A stretch of DNA of 64,000 bases from Patiria miniata (taxonomy: Eukaryota; Echinodermata; Asteroidea; Valvatida; Asterinidae). The translations under genes and the position numbers were made by a program. Below, piece by piece: positions 1-11,928 of this stretch (the first letter of the stretch is position 1; every line of letters begins with the position of its first letter). The stretch is from the NCBI RefSeq assembly GCF_015706575.1, contig NW_024037070.1, positions 3,405,874 through 3,469,873 on the forward strand, written 5' to 3'. The notes under the pieces are model-generated. The model saw nothing but the letters and a program-made list of their open reading frames with translations. It ran no database searches and was not told the origin of the DNA.

Positions 1-893
1 ACTCAATACCGGAGAATTAAGAACACCGTATTGTACACGTACCGGTGGCCTAAGCCGCATATTCTGGCTTAAACCCTCAATCGTTACTCAACCAGGCCAG
101 AAATTACCCATTTCCGTGGGGATTTCCCAACTATTTGGCCATGAAATCTAAGTGGCTACAAACTTGGCTGGGGTCCAAGTGGCAATAACCTACTGCATCT
201 GTATCTATAAAACACGTGTGCTGCGGAACAGTGTTGCTTGAAAAGTGGTTGGCAGCTGACTATTTTTGTTGGCCGAGCTGTGGTAAAAATTGCTGAGGAA
301 TTAGTGCAAATGTGCCAAGGTGAAGCTTTCACTCAGCTGTAGGGCGTCGATTTGGATTGAAGCAACTCACTATGCACTGTCTGATCATGGAGCTAGGTTG
401 TGCCAGCTGAAGCTAGGCCGTAGGCATTCTTTGCCTAGGATTGGCAGCCAGCAATTGTCAAATTCAATTTGATACAGTATATATTTTCTATAAATATTTT
501 GAGGGTCTCGAGCGCTGCATGTTAGTCCTATACATTTTGTAAGTTACCACGATGAATTGGAAGGACATGTTGTGTGCCAATTACACGGGTTTTGTGAGAA
601 TATGTGACAATTTCCAATGCATACATTTGGCTCAATATTTCAGTCTGCACAAATTGTTTTAATAAACCTCTGATAAAATAACTCAATAGGTATACAATAA
701 AAAAAGAGAAACTGTGTTGCTAGAATTCTTTTTAAAGTTTGCCAAGCGTCAGCAATGATTTACGTACATTATTAAGACATAAGATGTACAAAAAAAATGT
801 ATTCTTAGTCGTATACAAACTTACATTGCAAATAAGACTTTAAGCATGTTAAGAGTCATTGTGCATACATCCGATCGTCACAACATAAGGGGA
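1..893. other. Intergenic, no gene seen
   Basis: AT-rich sequence without a convincing coding exon, RNA gene or repeat that I recognise. Stops are frequent in all frames. Confidence 0.5.
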
Positions 894-1100
894 GTCAGGT
901 TGGCGTAGCGGTACTTTCCTCGCCTTCCACGTACCGCTGTGACCCGGGTTCGATTCCTGCTTGGGCCAATACGTGGATGCAGGGTTTTCAGTCCCTACCT
1001 GATTCCGTGGGTTTTCCTGAAAATGGTCTTCTGGGGTTTTCCTCCCACATCTAAAACTGTAACTTCTTCACATTGTCTCCTCTTTAAAGGGGCCCATGGG
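894..1100 (+). repeat. tRNA-derived SINE
   Basis: The stretch starts with a tRNA-like RNA polymerase III promoter. An A-box-like TGGCGTAGCGGTAC lies at about 901 and a B-box GGGTTCGATTCC at about 946, 45 bases downstream, which is normal tRNA spacing. A non-tRNA body follows that contains GGGTTTTCCTCCCAC, a word typical of SINE bodies in marine invertebrate genomes. The element ends are not precisely visible. A functional tRNA is unlikely because no clover-leaf closes. Confidence 0.6.
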
Positions 1101-4100
1101 AGACCAGTGGATTCTATTGAATGCTACCCAGTTAAAATGAGAAATAAAAAAACTTTGTCAAGGATAATTGTGGACAAGATCTATGCTTTTCACATCAACA
1201 GTCATCCCGTCTTCAGACCAAAGCGAGAAGGACAAAAGCCAGCAGGGAGACTCACCAATCCACTTATCTCACTGATCCCCCTCCTAATGAAATTAGGAAG
1301 CAGGTAATTTGTCAAGAGTAAGACAGACTTGAAGGATTATCTGCAAGTCCAAGGTGTGGCATTCCAAATGTGCCGACTTCAGTGACACAAACAGACTGTG
1401 ATAAAACAAAATCCAAAACACATTTTTGACCAACTCCAATAAAAGAAGAAACACTGTTCGCAGTGAGTGCAACGGTCGAGTGTTGGTACGGTACTGCGCT
1501 CAACATGCACGGACGCCGTCTGGTCGAAAAGCGCTACCTATTGTTAGATACTGTCCATGATACTTATGTAGTTTGCCTTGAACAGCATCCCCTGTAGCAA
1601 GAGCCCCCCCCCCCCAGCCTCCCCCCCCCCCCCCCCAGCCTCCCCCCCCCCCCCAACCTTCGATTTTGCAGAGGGCAGGCTGTCCCGGAAAAAATCCTGT
1701 CAACATGCTCTTGGGTCTGACGCCCCTAAACGGAGAACTGTCCCCTTTGGAAAATTCCTAGATCCGCTGGTGTAAAATGGGCCATGGAGGTGTATACTGT
1801 TTAATTTTGGGAAATTTGATAGCTTTTAGACCTGCGGCCTTACCATTTCTTTTAGGAAAATAAACTTCAAGCCCTACTAGTACGGCAGCCCAGAGCATTT
1901 TGATCAAACGAACAAGGTACCAATATCCGAGCACAGAAACATTTATTGTGTAACGTAACATATTCAGATATGGACGTCTGCCGGGGACCCCCTGCTGCAT
2001 GTGGCCCCTGGGGCCCAAAAGAAGGGGGCAAATAATGTGCCGGTTCAAACATTGGAGGTACTGTTTGTTTTGCCACAACAAGAACAAATCTAGTTAGATT
2101 TACAAATGTGTATAGCATTCATTTGAAATAAAGATAAGAACCTTAAAAAAAAAATTTCATTTGTAAACACATTTTAGACCAAATGATGAATGCAATATTT
2201 TAATTTTAAAAAAGTCACACTTGTCAACTTTTTTAATATAAAGAATGAATCACTCAACACAGTTCAAGTCTAATTACTCCTGATTTTCACAAATCCGGGC
2301 ATATTTGGGTAAGAACAATCAATTACTGAAACTTTATTCACAGTAAAAGTTTTTTAAAATGCTTACATTGAAATCATGGGAACAATAGTTGCTTTTCAAT
2401 TGCTTAATGTCTTTTCCTAGACATTGTTGATTGTCATTAACAGCTACCACAACACTTATCTACATTTTGTTTGTACAAGAGACCTCCCAAGACTTATCAA
2501 AATGTGTGTAGCCTACGTAAACAGTGAGACATTTTGGGTCATCATAATAGATGTCATTAGCATTAGAAAGCATTCAAAACCAAAAGCCAAAAGCCAAATC
2601 TTATTTGTGGACATCATCAAAATCAGAATTGGGTGTCCAAACACACAAACAACGTCAATGTTTACACAGCAATCGGTAGATTTCAACAGCTTTGCAGACA
2701 GGTTTTGATCTTTCCGATACACATGATGCTCATTTCTGATATCTTTCCTCGAAGTCACAAAGGTTATTTTATCTAATCACTAGCTGTACCTGTTGTCAGG
2801 TACTTCAGCCCTTGTGGGGCCACTTATGATAAGCACTTACATGTAGTGTTTGATTTAGAGCTGCCAAATGTCAACTATTATTCCTCAACAAATTAGAAAT
2901 GAAAATAAGCAAATGGGCAATTCCACACTAATGGGCCCAAAAGTGTGACTTTGAGAAGACCTTTTGAGTTTTGATGATAAAAATAGGATCTTGGTCTCTC
3001 AATTTTTGCTGTAAACATTGCAAGCTTTGAACAAATATCCTCATGGTCTGCAAAGGAAATAACTCGTTTTGTATTTTAGAAAATACAGTGGATAGAGCCT
3101 ATTGTTTTAAAAAGTGTTATGTACGTAACGAAGGGCAGACATAAAAAAATGTAGATACATGTAAATGATCTCCTAATGTTGTCTGATTAAAGATGTAACC
3201 TGGAGGAATGTCATCAGTCAAAACCTAGAAAACTCAGAGTCAATGTGAAGAATTATTGGATATTGTATAATCAGGATTTACACATACCAGTACGAACAGA
3301 CTTCAACATTTGTCACAAAATATCTGTCCCTGTTCGTACATAATCCTAATCACATGATAACTTTGAAGCCATTGCAAAAACTGTTATATTTTTGCTTGAT
3401 AGCAATGTAAATGGGTTGATAATGTCAAATGAATGTGCCTATTAAGTATTAGAAACTGAATTGTTCCTTGCAGTGTGTCTGTGAAAAATGTGTATTCTCC
3501 AAATATGTGAGATGTAGAAATGACCTCATTTTCCTTTTATTTGTCATTTCAACTAACAATTATTATTATTTTTTTTTAAGAAAGCAATTTTACAAACAAT
3601 TTTAGTTTCATAACTTTTCCTGTGTTATTTCTCAGCCTTGGAGTTTAGGTTTATATTTTCAAATAAAAGCCAATAAATAATAATGTAACGTACACGTGTA
3701 CAACACCTGTTATTTTCTCAAATAAAAAAAGATATCATCTCTTGTATTTTCTTGTCCTAGTCACTTTCAACTTAGCAAGGTATAGGAAAAAACCTAAGAA
3801 ATCACTACCCGTAGTCCGGTACCTCATCTTTTACCCTATATGCAACATCCACTTATCTAATTGGCCCAATTTATCTAGTGTGGAATTCCCCTATTTTAGG
3901 TTAGTATAACAGATCAAATAGGCCTATTGTTACACTGACATGTTTGAAGTTTTGTGTTCGAAAATGCTGGAAAAACCAAGAAAAACAAAAATGTTCAAGT
4001 AGTCTGGTTCCCCGACTCCACTAAAGATGAAATGGATCAATCTATAGATGCCGGCAAATTGTAAGGTAATGGAACCAGTCTAGCTGGCCTGCACCCGTTC

Positions 4101-4529
4101 ATGAACATGTTACCAATAGCAAACAAAATTTGGACTGAAAAAAATGGTAAATTAGGAGCAGTAGTTGAAAAAATAGTTACGTTTTTCCAACGGTGGTCGG
4201 AAATTTATACAAAACACCACTTTTCTTGAAAATGACTTCACACCTGGTGCCATAATTTTACAGGATGCTTTAGACTGTCATTGACCAACATCCTAGTCAG
4301 GTATTTTGTAAAAAATTGGTAGTTTTGTTTTTCGATGTTTGCAAATGTTGTATATTCCCTTTAAGGTTTGAAATGAAGAATTTCTTTCCAAACTGCGATA
4401 CATTTGCAAAAAAATTGGAAAATAGGCACTGTTACATGCATGAACCTCAGTATCCAATAAAGCCAATTATCTCTTCAAATCAAATTTTCCCCCAGTCTGG
4501 CTTCAAAACAACCCGTAGCTATTTCTTAC
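1101..4529. other. Intergenic or intronic, no exon resolved
   Basis: About 3.4 kb of AT-rich DNA with no convincing exon. It may be intron or downstream sequence of the minus-strand gene whose first exon is at 4530-4644. It contains a C-homopolymer cluster near 1603-1655 that creates spurious proline-rich and glycine-rich reading frames. Confidence 0.4.
1603..1655. repeat. Poly-C / CCCCCAGCCT tract
   Basis: Three long C runs separated by AGCCT or AACCT. It is low-complexity DNA with potential for quadruplex on the minus strand. Confidence 0.85.
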
Positions 4530-4644
4530 CTGGTACATTTTGTAGGCATCGGCTACTTTGCTGCAGTACTTCACTGGTCACTTGCAGGGTGGCACAAAGA
4601 ACCAGAACAACCCCACAACACACGACGATGTGACGAGTGGCCAT
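4530..4644 (-). CDS. First coding exon of a secreted protein (partial gene)
   Basis: Read on the minus strand, ATG at 4644-4642 opens 38 codons beginning MATRHIVVCCGVVLVLC, a basic start followed by a hydrophobic core typical of a signal peptide. Probable cleavage lies near ATLQVTS. The exon ends in a good donor, CAG/GTAAGA, at 4530/4529, in phase 1. The mature part visible is only EVLQQSSRCLQNVP, too short to assign a family. The remaining exons would lie at lower coordinates and I could not find them. The call rests on the signal peptide plus the donor, so a chance open frame is not excluded. Confidence 0.45.
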
Positions 4645-6489
4645 CTCGACTTCAGGGGCTCACGGATAGGGACAGAAGACATAAAACTGACTTGTGTGAT
4701 CCTCGTCAACTTTTACCTGGTGGCAAATGGATTTAAAAAACAGATCATTTAACTTAAGGTAGACAATTTGCAGCGATGTTAACAATCGGAGAACAGTGAA
4801 TTTGAATAAAAATCTATTGACAAGTCAGAGCTTTGTGCATGTCAGTAACTGATGAATAAAAGCCAAACAGTCTGGAGTCACATACAGAAACAAACCTTGA
4901 ACAACAAAGTTTTCAGTGCATCATGCGCTGTGCCCGTTTGTAAGTTTGTGCCTGACATGCAGGATTACTTTTGATGCCCTTGTCACGGGTTCAATTTTTT
5001 TTTTTTTGGGGCAAATGAACTTTCCAGGTGGGACGGAAGATCAAACATTCAGGAATTAACCCTTACTCTCTGAGGGTAGTTTACTGCATGTCAGTTGGTT
5101 ATGCCAATGCCCTCCAGCTGCAGTTTATTGGCAGATAGTTTGTTTTAACAGTGAAGGCTCCAATTGGCAGGAGTTGGAGGCCCTGGAGGGTGCCTGATAC
5201 TGACCAGCTGGGGGCACTCACTTTGTTATCAGAGGACTCTCATTGTTCTCTGTGGCATGTATTGGAGTGCCTGTCCAGTTACCCTTGAAATGACATGGCA
5301 GATATTGGAGGGCCATGCAAAAAACATAGGAGATTTTCTTGAGGCACATATTGGCATGCGTTGGAGGGTCTAGTAGGGTAAGGGTTAATGGACAAAACCA
5401 CTGGGTGTCACCCAGTAAATGTATTCCTGGCAAATACTGCAACAGCAAACCAAAAATACATACATGTACTTAATGAAATTAGTAATTAGCGGTGTGTCAA
5501 ACTGCATAATTACACTTCAAAGGGCCTGAGTGCTTGCAAGAAAATTCACAGCAAACTATATCAGGAAGAAGAAGTTTTCAAACAAGTTGGTTTCTAAAGA
5601 TGTACTGTGTCAGTGACGTTTTGTGGGTTTCGTCCCAAAATGTCTTGTTCTTTTTTTAAATTGCTTGTTTTTAGCAATTCAAAAGTGTTCCACTTTGAAT
5701 AAGACATTGAACGAAACACACCTGCTGGATGCTTTAAATGAAATAATTACTAATTAGGTAAGATTATGTTTTGTCCAATTCCCGTAATGATGAAATAAGG
5801 TGCAACCAGAGAATTGCAACCATGGCGCAACCAGAGAATTGCAATCAGAAGATTTTTAAAAGCTCACAATTAAACTCCATAAACCTTTATCATGCCGCCA
5901 CCATTTCAGTCATGTTCCCTGTGCCAATAACAGTACTGAATGAAAATGTTTTTTGTGCAAAACGGAACCAGACTATTTTTCCTTCCAGCCTCGTTTTGGT
6001 TACGTTGTTTTGAATGGGAAAAAAATCAAGATAGCCGCAACATGATAATGGTCTATATACTGAGGACATAATTTCTGGATGGTACAGATGGAAAAAAAAT
6101 AATTACAATAAGCCGGAATGACTATGACACATGAAGTAATCAGCCTTCGTGGTCAGGCCCTGCATTGTGCTGTACGCGTACTAATGAAGTTTCCTCGGAA
6201 GTAATGCATTAATCCCTCATTGTCTAACAATTAAGTCAAGCACATCCTACACCTTGGATGACTAAGACAATGCCTCCAATGCCTTCCGAAACAATAGTCA
6301 CAGTTTTTGTGTTTTTTTTTCAACAGAATGAGCAAAAGTTGACTTTTTCGGTGCAGATGTCCAAACCTCTTAACTACAAACTTCGCCTTTTTTTTAAATT
6401 CAGTGTCCAACATCGGGAGCTGTCAAGTGTTATGCACAAAAATATGTTCAGCACACAGACATTATTCACTGAAAAAGTAAAAGCTGGTC
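4645..6489. other. Noncoding, possible upstream region of the 4530-4644 exon
   Basis: No exon recognised. A short direct repeat of CAACCAGAGAATTGCAA occurs twice at about 5802-5844. The proximal part would contain the promoter of the minus-strand secreted-protein gene. Confidence 0.35.
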
Positions 6490-6492
6490 TTA

Positions 6493-6880
6493 GGCCAAAA
6501 AAAAAATAAGTCGGTCTCTGGTCAGCGCGCGCGTCGATTTTAATCATGCGCGTCGATCTTTTTTTTCCCCAAACTGTTCCGCGGTAGCTCCAACAGCGCC
6601 CTCTATATCCGCACCTCCTCATTTTTTTTTACCAAAGAGCACCAAGGAATGGGAAATTTATTGCACCAAGGTAAATGATCGAAAGCACCAAGGCAAATTA
6701 TGGAGGACACCAATGTACATGAGGACACCAAAAAAGCAAAATAGTACCCACCTTGTCTGTACAATCCAAGCTTGAAGAAAAAAAAAAAAAAGCAAAAAAA
6801 AAAAAAAAAAAAGGCCGTGTGGCCGCGTCAATTCCTGAACTTTGGTCTGACCAGAGACCGAATATTTTTTTTTTTTGGCC
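6493..6880. mobile_element. ~388-bp MITE, GGCC-A(n) family, TTA duplication
   Basis: The element begins GGCC followed by an A run and ends with a T run followed by GGCC. The inverted subterminal words TCGGTCTCTGGTCAG and CTGACCAGAGACCGA confirm pairing of the arms. It is flanked by TTA on both sides (6490-6492 and 6881-6883), a 3-bp duplication as made by PIF/Harbinger transposases. Related elements lie at 46253-46629 and 54265-54645. No transposase is encoded, so it is non-autonomous. Confidence 0.65.
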
Positions 6881-6889
6881 TTATCTCCA

Positions 6890-7125
6890 TTATTACCATA
6901 TATTAAATAAATAAAAGTCTGTAATGATATAGTGATTCCCATCACATCAACAATCTCAAAGCAATTATTCCCCCGTTCATCAGGCCATGAGACCAAGCGG
7001 CAGCCGATATCAGCGCACATTCGGTCCTCTACCCTCACAGGTACCCATTCATACTCCTGGGTAGAGAGACGCAATTGTAGTTAAGTGTCTTGCCCAAGGG
7101 AACAAGCACCATGTTCCTTGTAGTA
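6890..7125 (-). repeat. SINE-like fragment (GGTACCCATTCATACTCC body)
   Basis: This carries the body words GGTACCCATTCATACTCC, AGAGAGACGCAATT and GTGTCTTGCCCAAGG. The same body, in the same orientation, occurs near 60560-60640 next to a minus-strand tRNA-like promoter. This copy is cut before that promoter. Confidence 0.5.
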
Positions 7126-8753
7126 TCACTTTTATTACGAGCACACAAACTTTGTCTGAGCACTTTGTCTCTGCTCAACGCAAAAACTGGAAATTAGCAA
7201 AAACTAATGCTCAACTGTTTCAGGGATATGTACATTGGAACAATAACAAGATCAGGAATCTGTATTCATTAAGAACGGAGGTGAGCAAAAGACTGTAGAA
7301 AGTAGCAGGTAGAATGTTTGAAGACTCCAAAATTTAAAGTTTTGACTTTCGTCCATATGTTGTCTGCTAGCTAGGGGGATTCTTCAGGTGATCCCAGTCT
7401 ACTGGGAGGGGTAAGGTCACAACAGATTATGAGCACTGTAGAAATTGAAATGTTTTGACAAGAACGTACATGTACAGGGACACAAAAATTAAATTTGCAT
7501 GCGGGGGGGCTGGGGTAGGGGAAGGCCCTACATCCCAATGTATGATGCTCACCATGTGGGTATTCGGAAGGCACTCCTCAGCTATACAGACAAGCTTCCC
7601 CCTCTCAAAGTACACTCAACCTGTTCTCATGATGCATTCAACATGTGTGCTTATATGATCCAGGCATACAGCGCCATGTCACTCTGGCGCAGTGCAGGAT
7701 CAAAGAGGAGCATGCGGTGTATCCATCACAGGCTCAGCTGACCTGCAAAATAGGCTTCCTACCCACACTGGTCCTGGACAAACTGTTTCCACAACCAGCG
7801 AGAACCTTTCCACTCATACGGCGTATTATTATGATGACCCAGTCACGCCATGACGCATACAACCTGTGTTCAATCTGTTCAGATGATGACCACCAAGAAC
7901 TTTCCACCTGTCAATCAATGAAGCTAAGTCACTTGCCCCTCAAGAAATTCATAGCCCGGGATGCTATCAACAGCGGTGCGCAAATGCAGGGGATAAACGG
8001 TGACACAACGCACCAGCCGTTTGGGTGAATCACGCGCTCCCTGTTGCACAGATCACTCGCCGACGATTGCAAGGGACCCAACATTCCAACATCTCATGTC
8101 ATGGTCGTAAAAAGCATGAGTGCACGGTGCAGCTGGATCGGTGATTTTTTTCTGCACCTCGGCTTCTGACGCAGGACATGTGTGCGTCCAGCTGCCGCAC
8201 TCTGTGTGTATGTTGTGGCGTGTCTAATCGCGATGGCTCCACTGCAGATGAGAGGCTGTTTCTCGACATGACACAGCGAAAAGCTTGCATAATAACTCAT
8301 TCCATTGAAATTGAATCATATGATCGTTTTTGTTGTTTTGGGAAATGGGCAATGATACATATAGGTTTTAGTGATCCTTGAGTAGACTTCAGGGTAATAT
8401 TGTTTGAGTCATCTTGTACTCATACCTACTACGGCCTGTACGAGGTACACATTTGAGCGAGCACAAAACAAATAGTGTGCATTCAATGTGTTCAAGTGCC
8501 CACAATTTCATTAAAATGTTTACAGCACAATCAGTTCAAAAACAATGTATACAATGATTGCATAATTTTTTAATTTGTCCACATTTCAATTTTGAGGGGA
8601 TTGGCTTTGATTTTCAAAGATAAACAAATCAGATAAAAAATGCAGAATTCTGCCGTCATGTTTTTCCCATCTTTCCGAAACCAGACAATCTTTCATGAAT
8701 GTTATTCAAATGATCAGTCAATAGGGCAGATTTGTGAATGAGTGGTTGGGAAT
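7126..8753. other. Intergenic, no gene resolved
   Basis: Open frames of up to about 127 codons are present at 7645-8028, but they show no domain, codon bias or splice structure I can support. Confidence 0.35.
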
Positions 8754-9701
8754 CCCGGGACATACCGTTATTTCGTTTTACCGTTTTGAATTTCCTCAAA
8801 AACAAAAACAGTAAACGCACCGTCGACCGTTTTTTTCGTTTAACAGTTTTGTAAAACGGTCAAACGGTATTAGGTCACAAAAAACAATGACCTTTTTGTT
8901 GTTTTTCTTGATTGTTGAAAGCGATAAACGGTTAGTTGCTTCATTTCAGAGTGTTGTTTTACAAGAACATGACAATGAAAAACGGTCAATAGTCCTGTCG
9001 ACCATTTTTTGATTTAGGTTAGGCAATTAAGCAATGCACCTAGGAATGTTAATGCGTCCTCATGGGATCGAGTCATTGCCTGGAACCCGAATTACCCTCC
9101 TCACATTTCGTTCTCACGACATAGTTTTCGAACTGGCTGTTGAAGAGCCGCGCCGAACTCCAATTTCCTTCAAATATCTGCAACTTCTTCAAACGTATTA
9201 CCATCCTGTATCCATTGTAAAAAGTAATGTCCTCCCTTGAAGTTTTCCAGCGCCATTTTTGCTTGCAACTCTTAAGCCCCACCAACTGCCTCGCGTGAGA
9301 AGGGGGTCAGGGTCACGCCAGGAATCACACCACGCATTATGCCGAGGTAACACTTTTTCATGTAAAGCATGTTCCCCCTCCATCCCCCTTGCCCAGCACC
9401 ACAAAATGCACCACGGACTGCTCACTATATGACACTGACATAAAAAAAAAAAAATCTGTATTCAATACTGACCGTTTTGCTGTTTTTCAAAGTTATTTGT
9501 GTAAAACTGTAAAACAAAAATCATTGATCGTTATGCTGTAATGAATTTTATTAAACTTATAAAACAGAGAAACCGTATTTATCTTAATACCGTTTGACCG
9601 TTTTACAAAACTGTAAAACGACAAAACGGTCAATGGTTTGTTTACTGTTTTTGTTTTGAGGAAATGCAAAACGGTAAAACGAAATAACGGTATGTCCCGG
9701 G
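8754..9701. mobile_element. 948-bp DNA transposon with ~115-bp terminal inverted repeats
   Basis: The left end CCCGGGACATACCGTTAT is the exact reverse complement of the right end ATAACGGTATGTCCCGGG. The arms match over about 115 bp (8754-8871 and 9588-9701). The arms are full of the words AAAACGGT and ACCGTTTT. The interior on the minus strand is a degraded form of the helix-turn-helix reading frame that is still open in a second copy at 51233-51959. No complete transposase is present, so this is a non-autonomous or decayed copy. Confidence 0.75.
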
Positions 9702-10375
9702 ATTGTTGGGGAAGCCCAAACCCTCCTTCTGTCCGACCAAGGAACCCAGAGAAAGCATACGGGTGTACTGAACAGGTGTGTTGTACACTGATTCTGCCTT
9801 TCGCTTCATTCAAAACTACAATGAATCAGAAGAAAAATCCTCCAAGGTCGGCAAAAAATTTATTCAAGAACTACATGTGCCACGTGCCACAGTCGCGTAA
9901 AAACACTTGATGTACGTCCGCCTTGTCAAATGCAATTACGCGACATTTCATTTCACCTGCATGTTAAGTACATGTACTTACAATGAAACTTTCTGTGAAT
10001 CTGTCCTGTGCATGGTGACCGAAAATCCCAGTATAGGCGATGAATCAAAAGTTTGTTGACACGTTTGTTGCCTCGAGGTCCATTTTTTTTCTCAAGTCAA
10101 ATTTCTTGGGAATGCCAGATATCCTAGGCTTGCGTAGATTCACAGGAAGCTTCATAAGTAAGTACTTAACATGTAGGTGAAATAAAATGCTGCGTAATGG
10201 CGTTTGTCAAGGTGGAGGTAGATTGAGTGTTTTTATGCGACTGTGGCACGTGGTGTTGTTACTGCCGGCACATTTACAGGTCTAAGTTCTCTAACATAGG
10301 ACTAGTCACAAACTAAAGTACACGTAGATCACAGTAAATCATAATTGATTGCACACGATATTAAAAGCAAGGGGC
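9702..10375. other. Intergenic, nothing recognised
   Basis: No exon, RNA gene or named repeat found. A pair of words around CACGTG(C/G)CACAGTCGC at 9879 and its reverse complement near 10240 suggests an old inverted repeat about 370 bp across. Confidence 0.3.
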
Positions 10376-10795
10376 GATCGTGTAGAGTAGGGCCCCTGTT
10401 TTGTTTTGATCAAATTAGAGTCAAAAGTGTTTGTTATTGCTCAAAAATCACCTTTAAAGCAGACTTTTCTAGATTCTAATGACACCAGTGTTGCAATTTT
10501 GAACCGTTTCTAAGTTGGGGTAGAAATCACAATTTTCCTGCGCGGTTTGTGCCTTGCGATTCAGCGCGCCGTGTGTGCTCGCGCGGTGTTTCGCCATCTT
10601 TATTTTTAGGTTGCGTGTTGTCGCCAAGCTGTCGTCGTCATTTTACCCCCAAATTTCCCTAAAAAAATCAAAACCCTGCCCTCTATCTATGACACACCTG
10701 TTAATTGAGAATGTCACCAACTAGTTTGGTCGGTCTAATAAGTGGATTGTGTTCCCTTGTTATATTATAGGAACCGGGCCCTACACTACACGATC
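10376..10795. mobile_element. ~420-bp MITE with GATCGTGTAG ends
   Basis: The left end GATCGTGTAGAGTAGGGCCC matches the reverse complement of the right end, which reads GGGCCCTACACTACACGATC, apart from one base. The interior has no coding potential. A clear target duplication was not seen. Confidence 0.55.
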
Positions 10796-11928
10796 TCTAA
10801 GCAAGGTCAGGGAGAGACAAGTGACACATACCTCCAGAATAACAGCTATACAGTTAGTTACGTATTCCATTCCTAGATAGAGCCTCCATTCCTTCCTCCA
10901 TGGTTACAGTCGAAATCAGCCCCGATCATCGACCCATGCACGGAGTCCATACATTATGTCCACGAGCGTGCAGGGAAGCATAGCCACCCGGCGCGTAGAC
11001 GGCTGATGAACGGGTTCGGTGTCCGACCTCTGTCACTAGTGTCAGCGACGCAGTTGGACGAGATAATGCTGTGATCAGTAGAAGATCGATCTCCTTTTTG
11101 TCACCATTTCGGCTATATAACATAGGAAATATTCCAGTAAGCTGAAATTGTCATGAATTTTTCTCATTGGCAGTTTAAACAATGTATGATGTAGAACCAT
11201 GGAGCTATAATGGTAGAACTATGCAGTACATAGATGAGGGCGTGTGGCACGTTTAATATAGTACAGATGCAACGCACGTGTTTTAGCTGAGAAAAAAAAT
11301 ACCGCCTCGGTCAATAGTAAACTTGTAAAAGTCTCTCTAGACACCACAACAAAATAATTATCAAATTTATTGTTTTCCCTCTTTCCGGCACATACGTTAC
11401 ACCGACACAGTTGTGGTAAGTTCCTTAAAGCTAAGTTAACTTTGTATGTTTTTGCTTTCTACAGTTTTTATTTCTCACATCATGGAAACATGAGACAATT
11501 TTCAACACCACATGTTGATGAAGCGAGTTTACTCGTGTAGATAATCAAGGCCGTACGAATTAGTTCTAGAGGGCGCTGTTAATGAAAGACGGTTACATAT
11601 TCCAGCTCTTGTGCCATTTGCCCCCATAAGCCAAAAAAAGTGGCTAAAAGTATGGCTGGGCCAGCCTATGTTTATACGGTTCGTATCTACGTGTTCCAAG
11701 GTAAACGCGGCTTTATAAAGATAGTAACACAAAGGTCCTAATCACGAATCCAAAGTCCCTGACTGAACTTGCAAACAGCATATGCATTAGCAGCACGGTT
11801 TGTGTAAACCGTGCAAGGTGCACAGTGCTCAACTCTGGCTGGGACGACAGCTAGCTGGAGCTTTGATCAGTTGTCCCTGGATCAACTGAAAAGGCGTGTA
11901 GACCTAGGGCTGACTCCCAGCTGGAACA
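10796..11928. other. Upstream region of the sarcosine oxidase gene
   Basis: No coding exon. A TATA-like CTTTATAAAG lies at about 11711, some 220 bp before the start codon; whether it is the promoter cannot be told from sequence. Confidence 0.3.

Noticed and set aside
1500..1775. Proline-rich and glycine-rich open frames on both strands
   Set aside because: They come from the poly-C tract at 1603-1655 and have no other coding features.
7645..8028. 127-codon open frame
   Set aside because: There is no recognisable domain, no splice context and mixed composition; chance frame is likely.
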